Of a stretch of DNA of 64,000 nucleotides, positions 1 to 8,325 are shown piece by piece (position 1 is the first letter of the stretch; every line of letters starts with the position of its first letter). The position numbers and the translations under genes were made by a program. The notes beneath the pieces were generated by a model. The model searched no databases, was not told where the DNA came from, and saw only the letters and a program-made list of their open reading frames with translations. This stretch comes from Streptomyces sp. NBC_01549 (lineage in GTDB: Bacteria > Actinomycetota > Actinomycetes > Streptomycetales > Streptomycetaceae), in the NCBI RefSeq assembly GCF_026339955.1, contig NZ_JAPEPW010000001.1, positions 6,655,001 to 6,719,000 on the forward strand, read 5' to 3'.

Positions 1-162
1 CAACTCCGCCTTTTCCAGCCGCTTGATCGCGGGATACAACGTGCTCTCCGCGACCGGCTTCACGTGGCCGGTCAGCGCGGTGATGCGCTTGCGCAGCTCG
101 TAGCCGTGCAGTGGGGCGTCGTACAGAAAACCGAGGATGGCCAGCTCAAGCATGCCCCGCAT
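1..162 (-). CDS. PadR-family transcriptional regulator, N-terminal part (cut by window edge)
   Basis: Reading the minus strand from the ATG at 162 gives MRGMLELAILGFLYDAPLHG, followed by YELRKRI and then STLYPAIKRLEKAEL. This is the classic PadR winged-helix start: helix 1, the HGYEL/ELRKRI helix and the LYPAIKRLE recognition region. About 54 residues are visible; the rest lies beyond position 1. PadR proteins are usually 110-200 residue repressors that bind near their own promoter and respond to small aromatic or toxic ligands. Three evenly spaced ATGTAY repeats lie just upstream and could be its operator. It is divergent from the alpha/beta hydrolase at 278, which is a plausible target. Family call is firm; ligand is unknown. 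Confidence 0.85.
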   Translation of the reverse strand, partial: MRGMLELAILGFLYDAPLHGYELRKRITALTGHVKPVAESTLYPAIKRLEKAEL

Positions 163-180
163 TCTGCCGCACTCAGCGGT

Positions 181-218
181 GTACATCCTCCCCTTCGTAC
201 ATCGCTTCCTCTATACAT
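181..218. promoter_or_regulatory. Three ATGTAY direct repeats at 16-bp spacing, candidate PadR operator
   Basis: On the plus strand GTACAT occurs at 181-186 and 197-202 and ATACAT at 213-218, so on the minus strand there are three ATGTAY copies exactly 16 bp apart. They lie 19-56 bp upstream of the padR start and 60-100 bp upstream of the hydrolase at 278. PadR operators often contain ATGTAY or GTACAT half-sites, so autoregulation and control of the hydrolase is the natural inference. No binding data are implied. Confidence 0.4.
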
Positions 219-277
219 CGGATCCGAGGTATTCTCTTGGGGCGTGAGAAACGATGAGGCGGACTTGAGGGAGAGCA

Positions 278-1036
278 ATGAGGCAGGCCGAGTTCGACGG
301 CAAGGGAAGCTGTATCCGCTGGACGGAGGCGACGGGCGCTGAACCTGCCCGGGTGTACGTACACGGACTGGGGTCGGCCTCGACGGTCTACCACGCCCAC
401 ATCGCGGCCCGGCCCGAACTGGCGGGGCGCGCGACCCTGTTCGTCGACCTGCCCGGTCACGGCATCAGCGATCGGCCCGCGGACTTCGGTTACACCCTGG
501 AGGACCACGCGGACGCGCTGGCGGCCGCCCTGGACGAGGCCGGTGTCACGGCGGTGGAGCTGGTCGCGCACAGCATGGGCGGCGCGGTGGCCATCGTGCT
601 CGCCCATCGGCGCCCCGAGCTCGTGTCCAGGCTGGTCCTCGTGGAGGCGAACCTGGACCCGCATCCGCCGGTCACGGCGGGCAGCAGCGGCATCGCCACG
701 TACACGGAGAAGGAGTACGTCGAAAACGGCGGCCACGCGCGCGTGCTCGGAAAGGTAGGCCCCTCCTGGGCGGCCACCATGCGGCTCGCCGACCCGCGCG
801 CCCTGCACCGCACCGCGATCGGCCTCATGCGCGGCACGGTCCCCACGATGCGCCGTCTGCTCGAAGAGGTGACGGCGGACCGTGTCTACCTCCAGGGGGA
901 GCTGAGCGGTGAACTGGAGGGTCGGGAGGGGTTGGAGGCCGCCGGAGTCCGGGTGGTGACCGTTCCTGGCGCGGGGCACAACGTCATGTTCGACAACCCC
1001 GACGTCTTCGTGGCCGAGGTCGCCGGAAAGGTCTGA
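278..1036 (+). CDS. Alpha/beta-hydrolase fold protein
   Basis: The 252-residue protein has the oxyanion motif YVHGLGSAS near residue 28, a DLPGHGISDRP segment near 65, and the nucleophile elbow AHSMGG with Ser99. The catalytic His is probably His234 in GAGHNVMF close to the C terminus. This is the size and order of single-domain esterase, haloperoxidase or lactone-hydrolase type members. The ATG is preceded by GGGAG at a normal distance. It has no signal peptide, so it should act in the cytoplasm. Substrate cannot be inferred. It is divergent from the PadR gene. Its last 51 bp including the stop are duplicated immediately downstream in degenerate form. Confidence 0.85.
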   Translation: MRQAEFDGKGSCIRWTEATGAEPARVYVHGLGSASTVYHAHIAARPELAGRATLFVDLPGHGISDRPADFGYTLEDHADALAAALDEAGVTAVELVAHSMGGAVAIVLAHRRPELVSRLVLVEANLDPHPPVTAGSSGIATYTEKEYVENGGHARVLGKVGPSWAATMRLADPRALHRTAIGLMRGTVPTMRRLLEEVTADRVYLQGELSGELEGREGLEAAGVRVVTVPGAGHNVMFDNPDVFVAEVAGKV

Positions 1037-1093
1037 GACCTCGGCAACCCCGACGCCGTCGTGGCGGAGGCCGCTGGAAGGGCCTGAGACCTC
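991..1093 (+). repeat. Degenerate 51-bp tandem duplication of the hydrolase 3' end
   Basis: The stretch 991-1042 (end of the coding sequence, TGA and the following GACCTC) is repeated with about ten substitutions at 1042-1093, including a second in-frame-looking TGA. The copy lies outside the gene and also touches the stop codon of the minus-strand methyltransferase, so it separates the two convergent genes. Confidence 0.7.
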
Positions 1094-1700
1094 AGCCCCG
1101 CCGTGCGGCCAGCGCCAGGAAGCGGGCGTCCTCGTCGACGTACGAGGTCATGTCCCAGCCGGAAGCGGCCAGCAGGGGGCGGAGATTGGCCTCCGCCCTC
1201 AGGTCGTCCGGTGTGATCCGGCGCCCTTGGCGCGCCGCGAGTGCCGCCCGGCCGATCGGATGGAACAGCGCCAGAGTGCCCCCGGTCCGTACCACCCGCG
1301 CCAACTCCCGCAAATTCTCCGCCGGGTTGGGCAGATGCGCGATCAGACCCGCCCCGAAGACGGCGTCCAGCGACTCGGTGCGCAGCGGCAGGGCACTGAC
1401 GTCGGCGAGCAGCAACTGCCCGTCACGGTGCCGTCCGGCCCGTACCGCGGCCGCCAGCATGGCCGGGGTCAGATCGGCCCCGACGACCACTCCGGAGGGC
1501 CCCACCGCCGCGCGCAGCGGCGGCAGCGCCCGCCCGGTGCCGCAGCCCGCGTCCAGCACGCGGTCCCCCTCGCGCAGGCCGAGTTCGGCGACCGCCGCCG
1601 CATAGGCCGGCCCGTCGTCGGGGAACCGCGCGTCCCAGTCGGCCGCGCGAGCCGTGAAGAACTCCTGGACGTGCGTGTGGTCGTCGCTCATGTTCCGCAT
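1092..1700 (-). CDS. Class I SAM-dependent methyltransferase
   Basis: A 202-residue protein with motif I as VLDAGCGTGRALPPL near residues 48-62, an acidic motif II (VVVGADLTPAML), the post-II segment LLLADVSALPL and the IAHLPNPAENLRELARVVR region of the Methyltransf_11 type. These proteins methylate small molecules or quinone-like substrates in the cytoplasm; acceptor unknown. Two close starts are possible, ATG at 1700 and ATG at 1691. The only good purine tract (GAGGGA) sits very near the first and far from the second, so the start is uncertain by three residues. It is convergent with the hydrolase and divergent from the MHYT gene. Confidence 0.85.
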   Translation of the reverse strand: MRNMSDDHTHVQEFFTARAADWDARFPDDGPAYAAAVAELGLREGDRVLDAGCGTGRALPPLRAAVGPSGVVVGADLTPAMLAAAVRAGRHRDGQLLLADVSALPLRTESLDAVFGAGLIAHLPNPAENLRELARVVRTGGTLALFHPIGRAALAARQGRRITPDDLRAEANLRPLLAASGWDMTSYVDEDARFLALAARRG

Positions 1701-1843
1701 GATCCCTCACCGACACGAAGTGCGACGCTGCGCACACGTTCGAACGTCACACGATCGGACACGTACCTCTCTGTGTCATATTTCAACACCTTTCGAAATG
1801 CGCCCTCTTTGTGCGCCCCTGCCCGGACTAGCGTCCCTGAGCC

Positions 1844-2617
1844 ATGGGACACCTGGACCACGCCGCCTTCGGCTGGCTGACCCCCGCGCTGTCGTACGTG
1901 ATGGCCTGTATAGGCGCCGCCCTGGGGCTGCGCTGCACGGTCCGCGCGCTCGGCGCCACCGGGCGTTCGCGCCGCAACTGGCTCCTCACCGCGGCCTCCG
2001 CGATCGGCACCGGCATCTGGACGATGCACTTCGTGGCGATGCTCGGCTTCAGTGTCAGCGGCACGGAAATACGCTACAACGTGCCGCTGACCATCCTCAG
2101 TCTGCTGGTCGCGATGGTCGTCGTCGGCGCGGGCGTCTTCGCCGTCGGCTACGGCCGCGACCGGGGCCGTGCGCTCGCTTTCGGCGGGCTCACCACCGGG
2201 CTCGGCGTGGCGAGCATGCACTACCTGGGCATGGCGGCGCTGCGGCTGCACGGCGTCGTGCGCTACGACCCGGTGCTGGTCGGGCTCTCCGTCGTGATCG
2301 CCGTGGTCGCGGCCACCGCGGCCCTGTGGGCGGCACTCAACATCAAGTCGCCCGTCGCGGTCGCCGTCGCCTCCCTCGTCATGGGCGGGGCGGTGAGCAG
2401 CATGCACTACACCGGAATGCTGGCGGTGAGCGTGCGTGTAAGCCCCTCAGGGGAGGCCCTTCCCGGGGCCACGGCGATGCAGTTCATCTTCCCCCTCGCC
2501 GTCGGCCTCGGGTCCTATCTCTTCCTGACCTCGGCGTTCGTCGCGCTGTCCCCGACAGCCGATGAGCGCGAGGCATCCGCATCGGCCCAGCGGCCGGTCG
2601 AGAGCGTCGCCCGCTAG
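1844..2617 (+). CDS. MHYT-domain integral membrane sensor protein
   Basis: The 257-residue, strongly hydrophobic protein carries three MHYT-type motifs in separate transmembrane helices: TMHFVAML near residue 64, SMHYLGMA near 125 and SMHYTGML near 186. In this family the Met and His residues are thought to bind copper or another metal and sense O2, CO or NO. No GGDEF, EAL or kinase domain is attached, so it is the stand-alone actinobacterial form of about seven helices. There is almost no ribosome site before the ATG, so the transcript may be leaderless or the start may differ slightly. Its own promoter would lie between 1701 and 1843, shared with the divergent methyltransferase. Confidence 0.85.
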   Translation: MGHLDHAAFGWLTPALSYVMACIGAALGLRCTVRALGATGRSRRNWLLTAASAIGTGIWTMHFVAMLGFSVSGTEIRYNVPLTILSLLVAMVVVGAGVFAVGYGRDRGRALAFGGLTTGLGVASMHYLGMAALRLHGVVRYDPVLVGLSVVIAVVAATAALWAALNIKSPVAVAVASLVMGGAVSSMHYTGMLAVSVRVSPSGEALPGATAMQFIFPLAVGLGSYLFLTSAFVALSPTADEREASASAQRPVESVAR

Positions 2618-2679
2618 CGGCGGGCCCGAGCCACGACGGCTCGGCCGGCACGCCCCGAACCACTCCGAGCGAGGAGGCC

Positions 2680-5262
2680 ATGCGTACACCCCGTAGGACC
2701 CCTGCAACCGGCGCCGAGCCGTCATCCCTACCCCCGGTGCGCGGCCGCCGCGCGCACGCCGGCCCGCCCGCCGACGAGTACACCGACCCCGACGACGACG
2801 TCACAGAGACGCAGCCAGAGGCATCCACCCGCGCGGGACGATGGCGCATACGTCCCCGTACGGTGCGCGCCAAGATCGTCTGTCTGCTCATGGTGCCGGT
2901 CGTCTCGCTGCTCGCCCTGTGGGCGTATGCCACGGTGAGTACCGCCCAGGACGTCGCGCGGCTGCGACAGGTGCAGCGTGTGGACTCCACGGTCCGCGCC
3001 CCGGTCGACGACGCCGTCGCCGCGCTCCAGACCGAACGCGCGGCCGCCGTCCGCTACGCGACCGACCCGTCCTCCGAGCCACAGAGCGATCTCAAGACGC
3101 TGGCGCAGCACACCGACCAAGCGGTGGCCAAGTTGCGACTGGGCGACCACAACACCGTCGCCGACGGCGCCGACCTGCCCGCCGGAGTGGCCCGCCGGCT
3201 CGATGCCTTCGTCAACGGCGCCGAGAACCTGGAGACCCTGCGCACCGCCGTACTGGAGCGCCGTACCCGATGGGACGAGGCGTACGGGCAGTACACCAGG
3301 ACCATTTCGGCGGCCTTCGCGGTCGACGGCGCCCTCACCGGCATCCAGGACGCCGATCTGGGCTCCGACGCGCGCGTACTCCTCGAATTCTCCCGGGCCG
3401 GCGAGGCGCTGGCTCAGGAGGACACCGTGCTGTCCGGGGCCCGACTCGCCCACACACTCGACGGTGAGCGACTGCGGCTGTTCACCGGGGCGGTCGGCAC
3501 CCGTCGTACTCTGACCGACGCCGCCGTCGCGGATCTGCGGGGACCCGAACAGGCCTCCTGGCGCGACCTCGCGGCGGGGAGCGCGTACGCCGACGTACGC
3601 GCCGTCGAGGACAGGGTGCTCGCCTCTCGGCCCGGGGGAAACGCCGTCGACGCCGCGCCGGAGGCTGACTGGAACACCGCCCACGCGCGTGTGCGGGACG
3701 CCATGCGCGCCATCGAGGCCAAGGCGGGCCGCGGTGTCGCGGACCGGGCCGACCCCTTGACCCGCGGTCTGCTGACCCCGGCCGGCGCCGCCGTCGTGTT
3801 CGGCCTCGCCGCCGTCGCCGCGTCGCTCGTGATCTCCGTACGTATCGGCCGCGGCCTCGTCGTCGAGCTGGTGCTCCTGCGCAACAGCGCCCTCGAGATC
3901 GCTCGACGCAAGCTGCCCGACGCCATGCGCAAGCTGCGTGCGGGGGAGGAGATCGACGTCCGCGCCGAGGCTCCGCCAGGACCGCCCGCGGAGGACGAGA
4001 CCGGACAGGTCGCGGAGGCCCTGGGCACCGTGCACCGGGCCGCCCTGCGCGCCGCCGTCGAACGCGCGGAGCTGGCCAGCGGGATCTCCGGGGTCTTCGT
4101 CAATCTCGCCCGGCGCAGCCAGGTCCTCGTGCACCGCCAACTGAGCCTGCTGGACAGCATGGAGCGCCGGTCCGAGGACCCGAACGAGCTGAGTGACCTG
4201 TTCCGGCTCGACCACCTCACCACCCGGATGCGGCGCCACGCGGAGAGCCTGATCATCCTCTCCGGCGCAGCACCCGGCCGGGCCTGGCGCATGCCGGTCT
4301 CGCTGACGAACGTGGTCCGCGCGGCCGTGTCCGAAGTCGAGGACTACGCGCGCGTGGAGGTGCGTCAGCTGCCCGAGGCATCGGTCGGCGGTGCCGCGGT
4401 GGCCGACCTCACGCACCTTCTGGCGGAAGTCGTCGAGAACGCCGCCCAGTTCTCCCCGCCGCACACCCGCGTCCGCATCACCGGCGAACCGGTCGGCAAC
4501 GGCTACGCCGTGGAGGTCGAGGACCGGGGGCTCGGCATGGGCCAGGAGTCGCTCGACGAGGCCAATCGGCGCATCGAACAGTCCGAAGCGCTGGATCTGT
4601 TCGACAGCGATCGGCTCGGTCTCTTCGTGGTCAGCAGGCTCGCCGCCCGGCACGGCATCAAGGTGCACCTGCGTACCTCGCCCTACGGGGGCACCACCGC
4701 CGTCGTCCTGCTGCCGACCGCGCTGCTGCACGGAGGAGCGGCGGAACGTTCCCCCCGCAAGACCGAGAACGGAAGGCCCGACGAACGCGAGTACGCGCGT
4801 GTGTCGGCCGCCCCCGAGCACGACTCCGTCCAGGCGCCCATCGAGCGGCCCGCACTCGTGCCTCTCGTGCAGACCGCTGTCGAACCCCCAGCGCCCAGCT
4901 CGCCCGAAGCCTCCGCGAACGTCTCGTCCGAAACGCCTGTGAACGCGTCGCCGGAAACCCCGCCACCTGGAGTCACCACTTTGCGGCTGCACCGCCCTTC
5001 GGACGACTCCGAAGGGTCCGACGACCTCCCACGGCGCGTACGGCAGGCGAGCCTCGCTCCCCAACTGCGCGAACAGCGAATCGAGGAGTCGGCACAAGTG
5101 GCAGCCCACCAGCACGACGACGCACGCACCCCCGAACTCGTACGGGACCGCATGGCGGCCTACCGCGACGGCTGGGCGCGCGGCGGCGGCAGAACCCCCG
5201 GTCGCGGCGCGACTCCAGACCCCGATGCGGGCAGCGACAGCAGTGAAGGAGACCCCGCATGA
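2680..5262 (+). CDS. cvnA: Conservon sensor kinase CvnA with nitrate/nitrite-sensing (NIT) domain
   Basis: The 860-residue protein begins with a cytoplasmic basic stretch, a first membrane segment near residues 65-85, a long extracytoplasmic NIT-type helical domain, a second membrane segment near 368-386 and a HAMP-like linker. The kinase part shows FRLDHLTTRMRRHAESL around the phospho-acceptor region, the N box (LLAEVVENAAQFSPP), G boxes (EDRGLGMG and RLGLFVVSRLA) and a long Pro/Ser-rich C-terminal tail. This is the Streptomyces conservon layout in which CvnA works with CvnB, CvnC and the GTPase CvnD as a membrane-associated complex resembling a G-protein receptor system. The stop overlaps cvnB by ATGA, so translation is coupled. 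The signal is not evident. Confidence 0.93.
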   Translation: MRTPRRTPATGAEPSSLPPVRGRRAHAGPPADEYTDPDDDVTETQPEASTRAGRWRIRPRTVRAKIVCLLMVPVVSLLALWAYATVSTAQDVARLRQVQRVDSTVRAPVDDAVAALQTERAAAVRYATDPSSEPQSDLKTLAQHTDQAVAKLRLGDHNTVADGADLPAGVARRLDAFVNGAENLETLRTAVLERRTRWDEAYGQYTRTISAAFAVDGALTGIQDADLGSDARVLLEFSRAGEALAQEDTVLSGARLAHTLDGERLRLFTGAVGTRRTLTDAAVADLRGPEQASWRDLAAGSAYADVRAVEDRVLASRPGGNAVDAAPEADWNTAHARVRDAMRAIEAKAGRGVADRADPLTRGLLTPAGAAVVFGLAAVAASLVISVRIGRGLVVELVLLRNSALEIARRKLPDAMRKLRAGEEIDVRAEAPPGPPAEDETGQVAEALGTVHRAALRAAVERAELASGISGVFVNLARRSQVLVHRQLSLLDSMERRSEDPNELSDLFRLDHLTTRMRRHAESLIILSGAAPGRAWRMPVSLTNVVRAAVSEVEDYARVEVRQLPEASVGGAAVADLTHLLAEVVENAAQFSPPHTRVRITGEPVGNGYAVEVEDRGLGMGQESLDEANRRIEQSEALDLFDSDRLGLFVVSRLAARHGIKVHLRTSPYGGTTAVVLLPTALLHGGAAERSPRKTENGRPDEREYARVSAAPEHDSVQAPIERPALVPLVQTAVEPPAPSSPEASANVSSETPVNASPETPPPGVTTLRLHRPSDDSEGSDDLPRRVRQASLAPQLREQRIEESAQVAAHQHDDARTPELVRDRMAAYRDGWARGGGRTPGRGATPDPDAGSDSSEGDPA

Positions 5263-5696
5263 TCCAGGACCCGAACATGCGAGCCGCCCAGCGATCCGGC
5301 GAACTCGACTGGCTACTGGACGACTTGGTGCTGCGCGCCGCCGAAGTACGGCACGCGGTGGTGCTGTCGAACGACGGACTGGCGGTGGGCTCTTCCACCG
5401 GCCTCAGGCGCGAGGACGCCGAACACCTGGCTGCCGTCGCCTCCGGTTTTCACAGCCTGGCCAAGGGCGCGGGACGCCACTTCGGCGCCGGGGGCGTACG
5501 CCAGACGATGGTGGAGATGGACGACGGCTTCCTGTTCGTGGCGGCAGCGGGTGACGGTACCTGCCTCGCCGTCCTCACCGCTGTCACGGCCGACATCGGG
5601 CTGGTGGCCTACGAGATGGCGAGGCTGGTCAAGCGCGTCGGCGAGCACCTCTACACGCCGCCGCGGGCCGCCGCGCAGCCGCCCGCCGCCGGATGA
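5259..5696 (+). CDS. cvnB: Conservon protein CvnB, Roadblock/LC7 family
   Basis: The 145-residue protein is a Roadblock/LC7 domain: LDWLLDDLVLRAAEVRHAVV at the start, SNDGLAVGSSTGL, the EDAEHLAAVASG helix and a C-terminal YEMARLVKRVGEHL helix. Roadblock proteins dimerise and regulate small GTPases of the MglA type; here the partner should be CvnD. Its ATG sits inside the cvnA stop (ATGA). The short tail after the domain is Ala/Pro rich. A close paralogue without partners lies at 8847-9260. Confidence 0.93.
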   Translation: MIQDPNMRAAQRSGELDWLLDDLVLRAAEVRHAVVLSNDGLAVGSSTGLRREDAEHLAAVASGFHSLAKGAGRHFGAGGVRQTMVEMDDGFLFVAAAGDGTCLAVLTAVTADIGLVAYEMARLVKRVGEHLYTPPRAAAQPPAAG

Positions 5697-5715
5697 CCGA
5701 GGGCGGGTGGCGCAG

Positions 5716-6111
5716 ATGACCGAGGACCTCGCGGGCAGCCAGTGGTACGACAGCGAAGCGGGACCGCTCGTCCGTCCCTACGCGATGACGGGCGGGCGCA
5801 CCCAACCGGGCCCCACCGGGGTGCGCTTCGATCTGATCGCCCTGGTCACCCTCGACAAGGGCGCACTCGGAGTCGACGAGGACTCCCTGCTCGGGCCGGA
5901 ACACCGGGCCCTCATCGACCTGTGCCGCCCAGAGACGCAATCAGTGGCCGAACTCGCCGCGGGCGCGGACCTGCCGGTGGGTGTGGTCAGAGTGCTGCTC
6001 GGCGATCTGCTGGAGCTGGGCTGCGTCACCATCAGCCGCCCGGTGCCGCCCGCGCAACTGCCCGACGAGCGGATCCTGCGCGAGGTGATCGAAGGACTGA
6101 GGGCGCTCTAG
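5716..6111 (+). CDS. cvnC: Conservon protein CvnC, DUF742 family
   Basis: The 131-residue product starts MTEDLAGSQWYDSEAGPLVR, then VRPYAMTGGRTQP, the hallmark N-terminal region of DUF742, followed by a winged-helix-like part (QSVAELAAGADLPVGVVRVLL, LELGCVTI). An upstream ATG at 5693 overlaps the cvnB stop but is out of frame, so the start was taken at 5716. DUF742 proteins occur only in conservons and are thought to bridge kinase and GTPase. The exact biochemical role is unproven in the family. Confidence 0.9.
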   Translation: MTEDLAGSQWYDSEAGPLVRPYAMTGGRTQPGPTGVRFDLIALVTLDKGALGVDEDSLLGPEHRALIDLCRPETQSVAELAAGADLPVGVVRVLLGDLLELGCVTISRPVPPAQLPDERILREVIEGLRAL

Positions 6112-6222
6112 ATGAACGACGCAACTGCCCACACGCGCACATATGTACCGACTCTACCGACGCTTACTCGGCACCGCTCGGCTGACGCCGACCGCTGCCG
6201 GCACTCCCGAGAGAAGTGATCG

Positions 6223-6828
6223 ATGGTCTCCGAGAACTCCGATGCCTCGGCCGACGAACCGACCGCCCTGGCGTTGAAGATACTGGTCGCCGGTGGGTTC
6301 GGCGTGGGCAAGACCACCCTGGTGGGCGCGGTCAGCGAGATCAGGCCACTGCGTACCGAGGAACTGCTCAGCGAGGCAGGTCAGTCGGTGGACGACACCG
6401 GCGGCGTGGACCAGAAGGTCACGACGACCGTCGCGATGGACTTCGGACGCATCACCATCCGGTCCGGCCTCTCCCTCTACCTCTTCGGCACACCGGGCCA
6501 GGACCGGTTCTGGTTCCTGTGGGACGAGCTGTCGCAGGGTGCACTGGGGGCCGTCGTCCTCGCGGACACCCGCAGGCTCGAGGACTGCTTCCCCGCGGTG
6601 GACTACTTCGAGCACCGGCACATCCCGTTCGTGGTGGCCGTCAACTGCTTCGCGGGCGCCCGCGCCTACGGCGCCCAGGACGTGTCCCGCGCCCTCGACC
6701 TCGACCGGGGTACGCCCGTGGTGCTCTGCGACGCCAGGGACCGCGACTCCGGGAAGGAGGTACTCATCCGGCTCGTGGAGTATGCCGGGCGGGTCCACAC
6801 CGCCCGGCTGCTCGACTCTGTCGGTTGA
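6223..6828 (+). CDS. cvnD: Conservon GTPase CvnD
   Basis: The 201-residue ATP/GTP-binding protein has a P loop GGFGVGKTTLVGAV near residues 24-37, a switch region with a TTVAMDFGRI stretch, a G3 motif in LFGTPGQDRFWF and a G4-like VAVNCF where the usual NKxD is relaxed, as in other CvnD proteins. It completes the conservon and probably cycles GTP under control of CvnA/CvnB. Unlike most conservons, where cvnC and cvnD overlap, 111 bp separate them here; a doubtful 35-codon frame fills the gap. Transcription presumably continues through from cvnA. Confidence 0.93.
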   Translation: MVSENSDASADEPTALALKILVAGGFGVGKTTLVGAVSEIRPLRTEELLSEAGQSVDDTGGVDQKVTTTVAMDFGRITIRSGLSLYLFGTPGQDRFWFLWDELSQGALGAVVLADTRRLEDCFPAVDYFEHRHIPFVVAVNCFAGARAYGAQDVSRALDLDRGTPVVLCDARDRDSGKEVLIRLVEYAGRVHTARLLDSVG

Positions 6829-6870
6829 GGCCATGGGAAAAACGGCCGCGGCCTCCGAGGGAGGGACCCA

Positions 6871-7077
6871 GGTCCTGTCGTCAAATTCCCGTCGTCCGCC
6901 CGGAGGGCGGGCCCGGCGGCGTCAGGTGCGTGCTCTCGGCGTGCCGGGCGCAGACCCTCGTACTGGATGTACTCGGGTCTGTGCCCGGTGCGGCGAGTGG
7001 GGGCACCTCCCACGCCCTTCAGGCAGTGGGGGAGCGTGCATGGCGTCGCCGGGCAGACGGGATTTGACGACAGGGCC
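6871..7077. mobile_element. MITE with about 22-bp terminal inverted repeats
   Basis: The 207-bp segment has matching ends: GGTCCTGTCGTCAAATTCCC at 6871 and the inverse of GGCCCTGTCGTCAAATCCCG ending at 7077. Inside are large imperfect palindromes, for example GCGCAGACCC against GGGTCTGTGC around 6950-6990, and no reading frame for a transposase. The CCTGTCGTCAAA type of end resembles that of small non-autonomous elements frequent in Streptomyces genomes, probably mobilised by an IS5-like transposase elsewhere. Its right end borders the CTAG at which the IS630 element begins. Confidence 0.75.
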
Positions 7078-7093
7078 TAGTAGACTGTCGCAG

Positions 7094-8235
7094 CTAATTC
7101 CTGGGATAGAGGTGGCGCAGTTTGATGCGTGCGTCGTGGGTGGTGAACTGCCAGTCCACCTGACGTTGGTCGGTGTTGGTGGCGTTCTGCCAGGCTGAGA
7201 GTTCGGTGTTGAGGGTGTCGAGGTCGCCGATCCGGCGGTCGAGACATTGCCTGGTCAGCGCGGAGAGTTCGATCTCGGCGATGTTGAGCCATGACCCGTG
7301 CTTGGGCGTGTGGTGGATCTCGAGGCGCTGAGCCAGGGCGAAGGCCTCTTCTGGTTCGAATGCCTCGTACAGTGAGGCGATGCCGTGGGTGTTGAGGTTG
7401 TCCATCACCAGCACAACCGTCTCGGCATCGGGGTAGTCCACGCTCAGCAGCTGCCTGACCTGGCCGGCCCAGTCGATCCGGGTCCTCTGGGACAGTGCCT
7501 GAACTCGACGCCACCCGCGCAGGGGTTCGACCCATACGAAGATCGAGCACGTGCCGCAGCGGATGTACTCGCTGTCCTGGCAGGCGTCGTGACCTGGGCG
7601 GGCCGGGAGCGGGTCGCGGACATGGCCGAGGAGCTGGTAGGGCTTCTCGTCCATGCACACGACCGGACATGCCGGGTCATAGGGCCGGGCATAGACGGCC
7701 AGTACGTCTTCCATCCGGGCCGCGAACTCCGCGTTCGCCCGTGGTGGGATGGTCCAGCACTTCTTCAGGTGAGGACGCAGTTCCGTTTTTTTAAGACCCG
7801 GCCGATGGTGGAATGGTCCAGATCGGGGATGTCCTCGACCAGTGCGACGTGCTTCTCCAGCAGCCGCAGCGACCACCGGGTATAGCCCTGGGGTGGCTGT
7901 GAGCACGCCATCGCGATCAGCCGGGCTTCGACCTCACCGGTCACCGGTGAGGGCACCGGCGGGAGGTCGCGCTTCTTCCGCGCGATGGTGGCGTGAACAT
8001 CGCCACCGGTTTCGGTGAAACGCTTGGCGACCAGCCGCAACGTCTCACCGGAGACGCCGAGCCGGGCCGCGATCACCTCCTGCGAGCCGATCCCGCCTGC
8101 AGAGGTGTCGAGTGCGAGCAGCACCCTCGCCCGCCTGATTACCGAGGCCGGATGAACCCCCGTCGTGGTCACCCGGACCAACTCCTCGCGGTCCTGCGCG
8201 GTCAGCACCACCGGCCTCTTCTTCTGCGAACCCAT
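7094..8235 (-). CDS. IS630-family transposase made by -1 frameshifting (orfA 8235-7765, orfB continuing to 7094)
   Basis: The first frame (ATG 8235, 156 codons) gives the helix-turn-helix DNA-binding half, starting MGSQKKRPVVLTAQDREELV and ending RVLKKRNCVLT. The second frame carries the catalytic half: VVCMDEKP (first Asp), VLVMDNLNTH (second Asp) and WLNIAEIELS (Glu), the DDE triad spacing of IS630. The two frames join at a run of seven A (7786-7792 on the complement) so that ...RVLKK continues as TELRPHLKKCW. Together they make about 380 residues, normal for the family. An earlier ATG at 8292 would add residues with no similarity and is less likely. Both halves look intact, so the element may be active. 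Confidence 0.88.
7786..7794 (-). other. Programmed -1 frameshift site (TTA AAA AAA) in the IS630 transposase
   Basis: On the minus strand the codons read GTC TTA AAA AAA CGG. The heptamer A AAA AAA is a standard slippery sequence; a -1 slip gives ACG GAA CTG and enters the catalytic frame. The Leu codon immediately before it is TTA, which in Streptomyces is read only by the bldA tRNA. Confidence 0.7.
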
Positions 8236-8325
8236 CGCACCAGTCCTGTCTGGCAGAGCGGGAGAGGAATCTGCCAGACGCAAGCCTCTCAATCAAACAG
8301 CCCATACCTAAGCAGCGACACGCTA

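Noticed and set aside
6112..6219. A 35-codon frame between cvnC and cvnD (MNDATAHTRTYVPTLPTLTR...)
   Set aside because: No ribosome site, low-complexity Thr/Pro/His content and no conserved counterpart in conservons that I know of.
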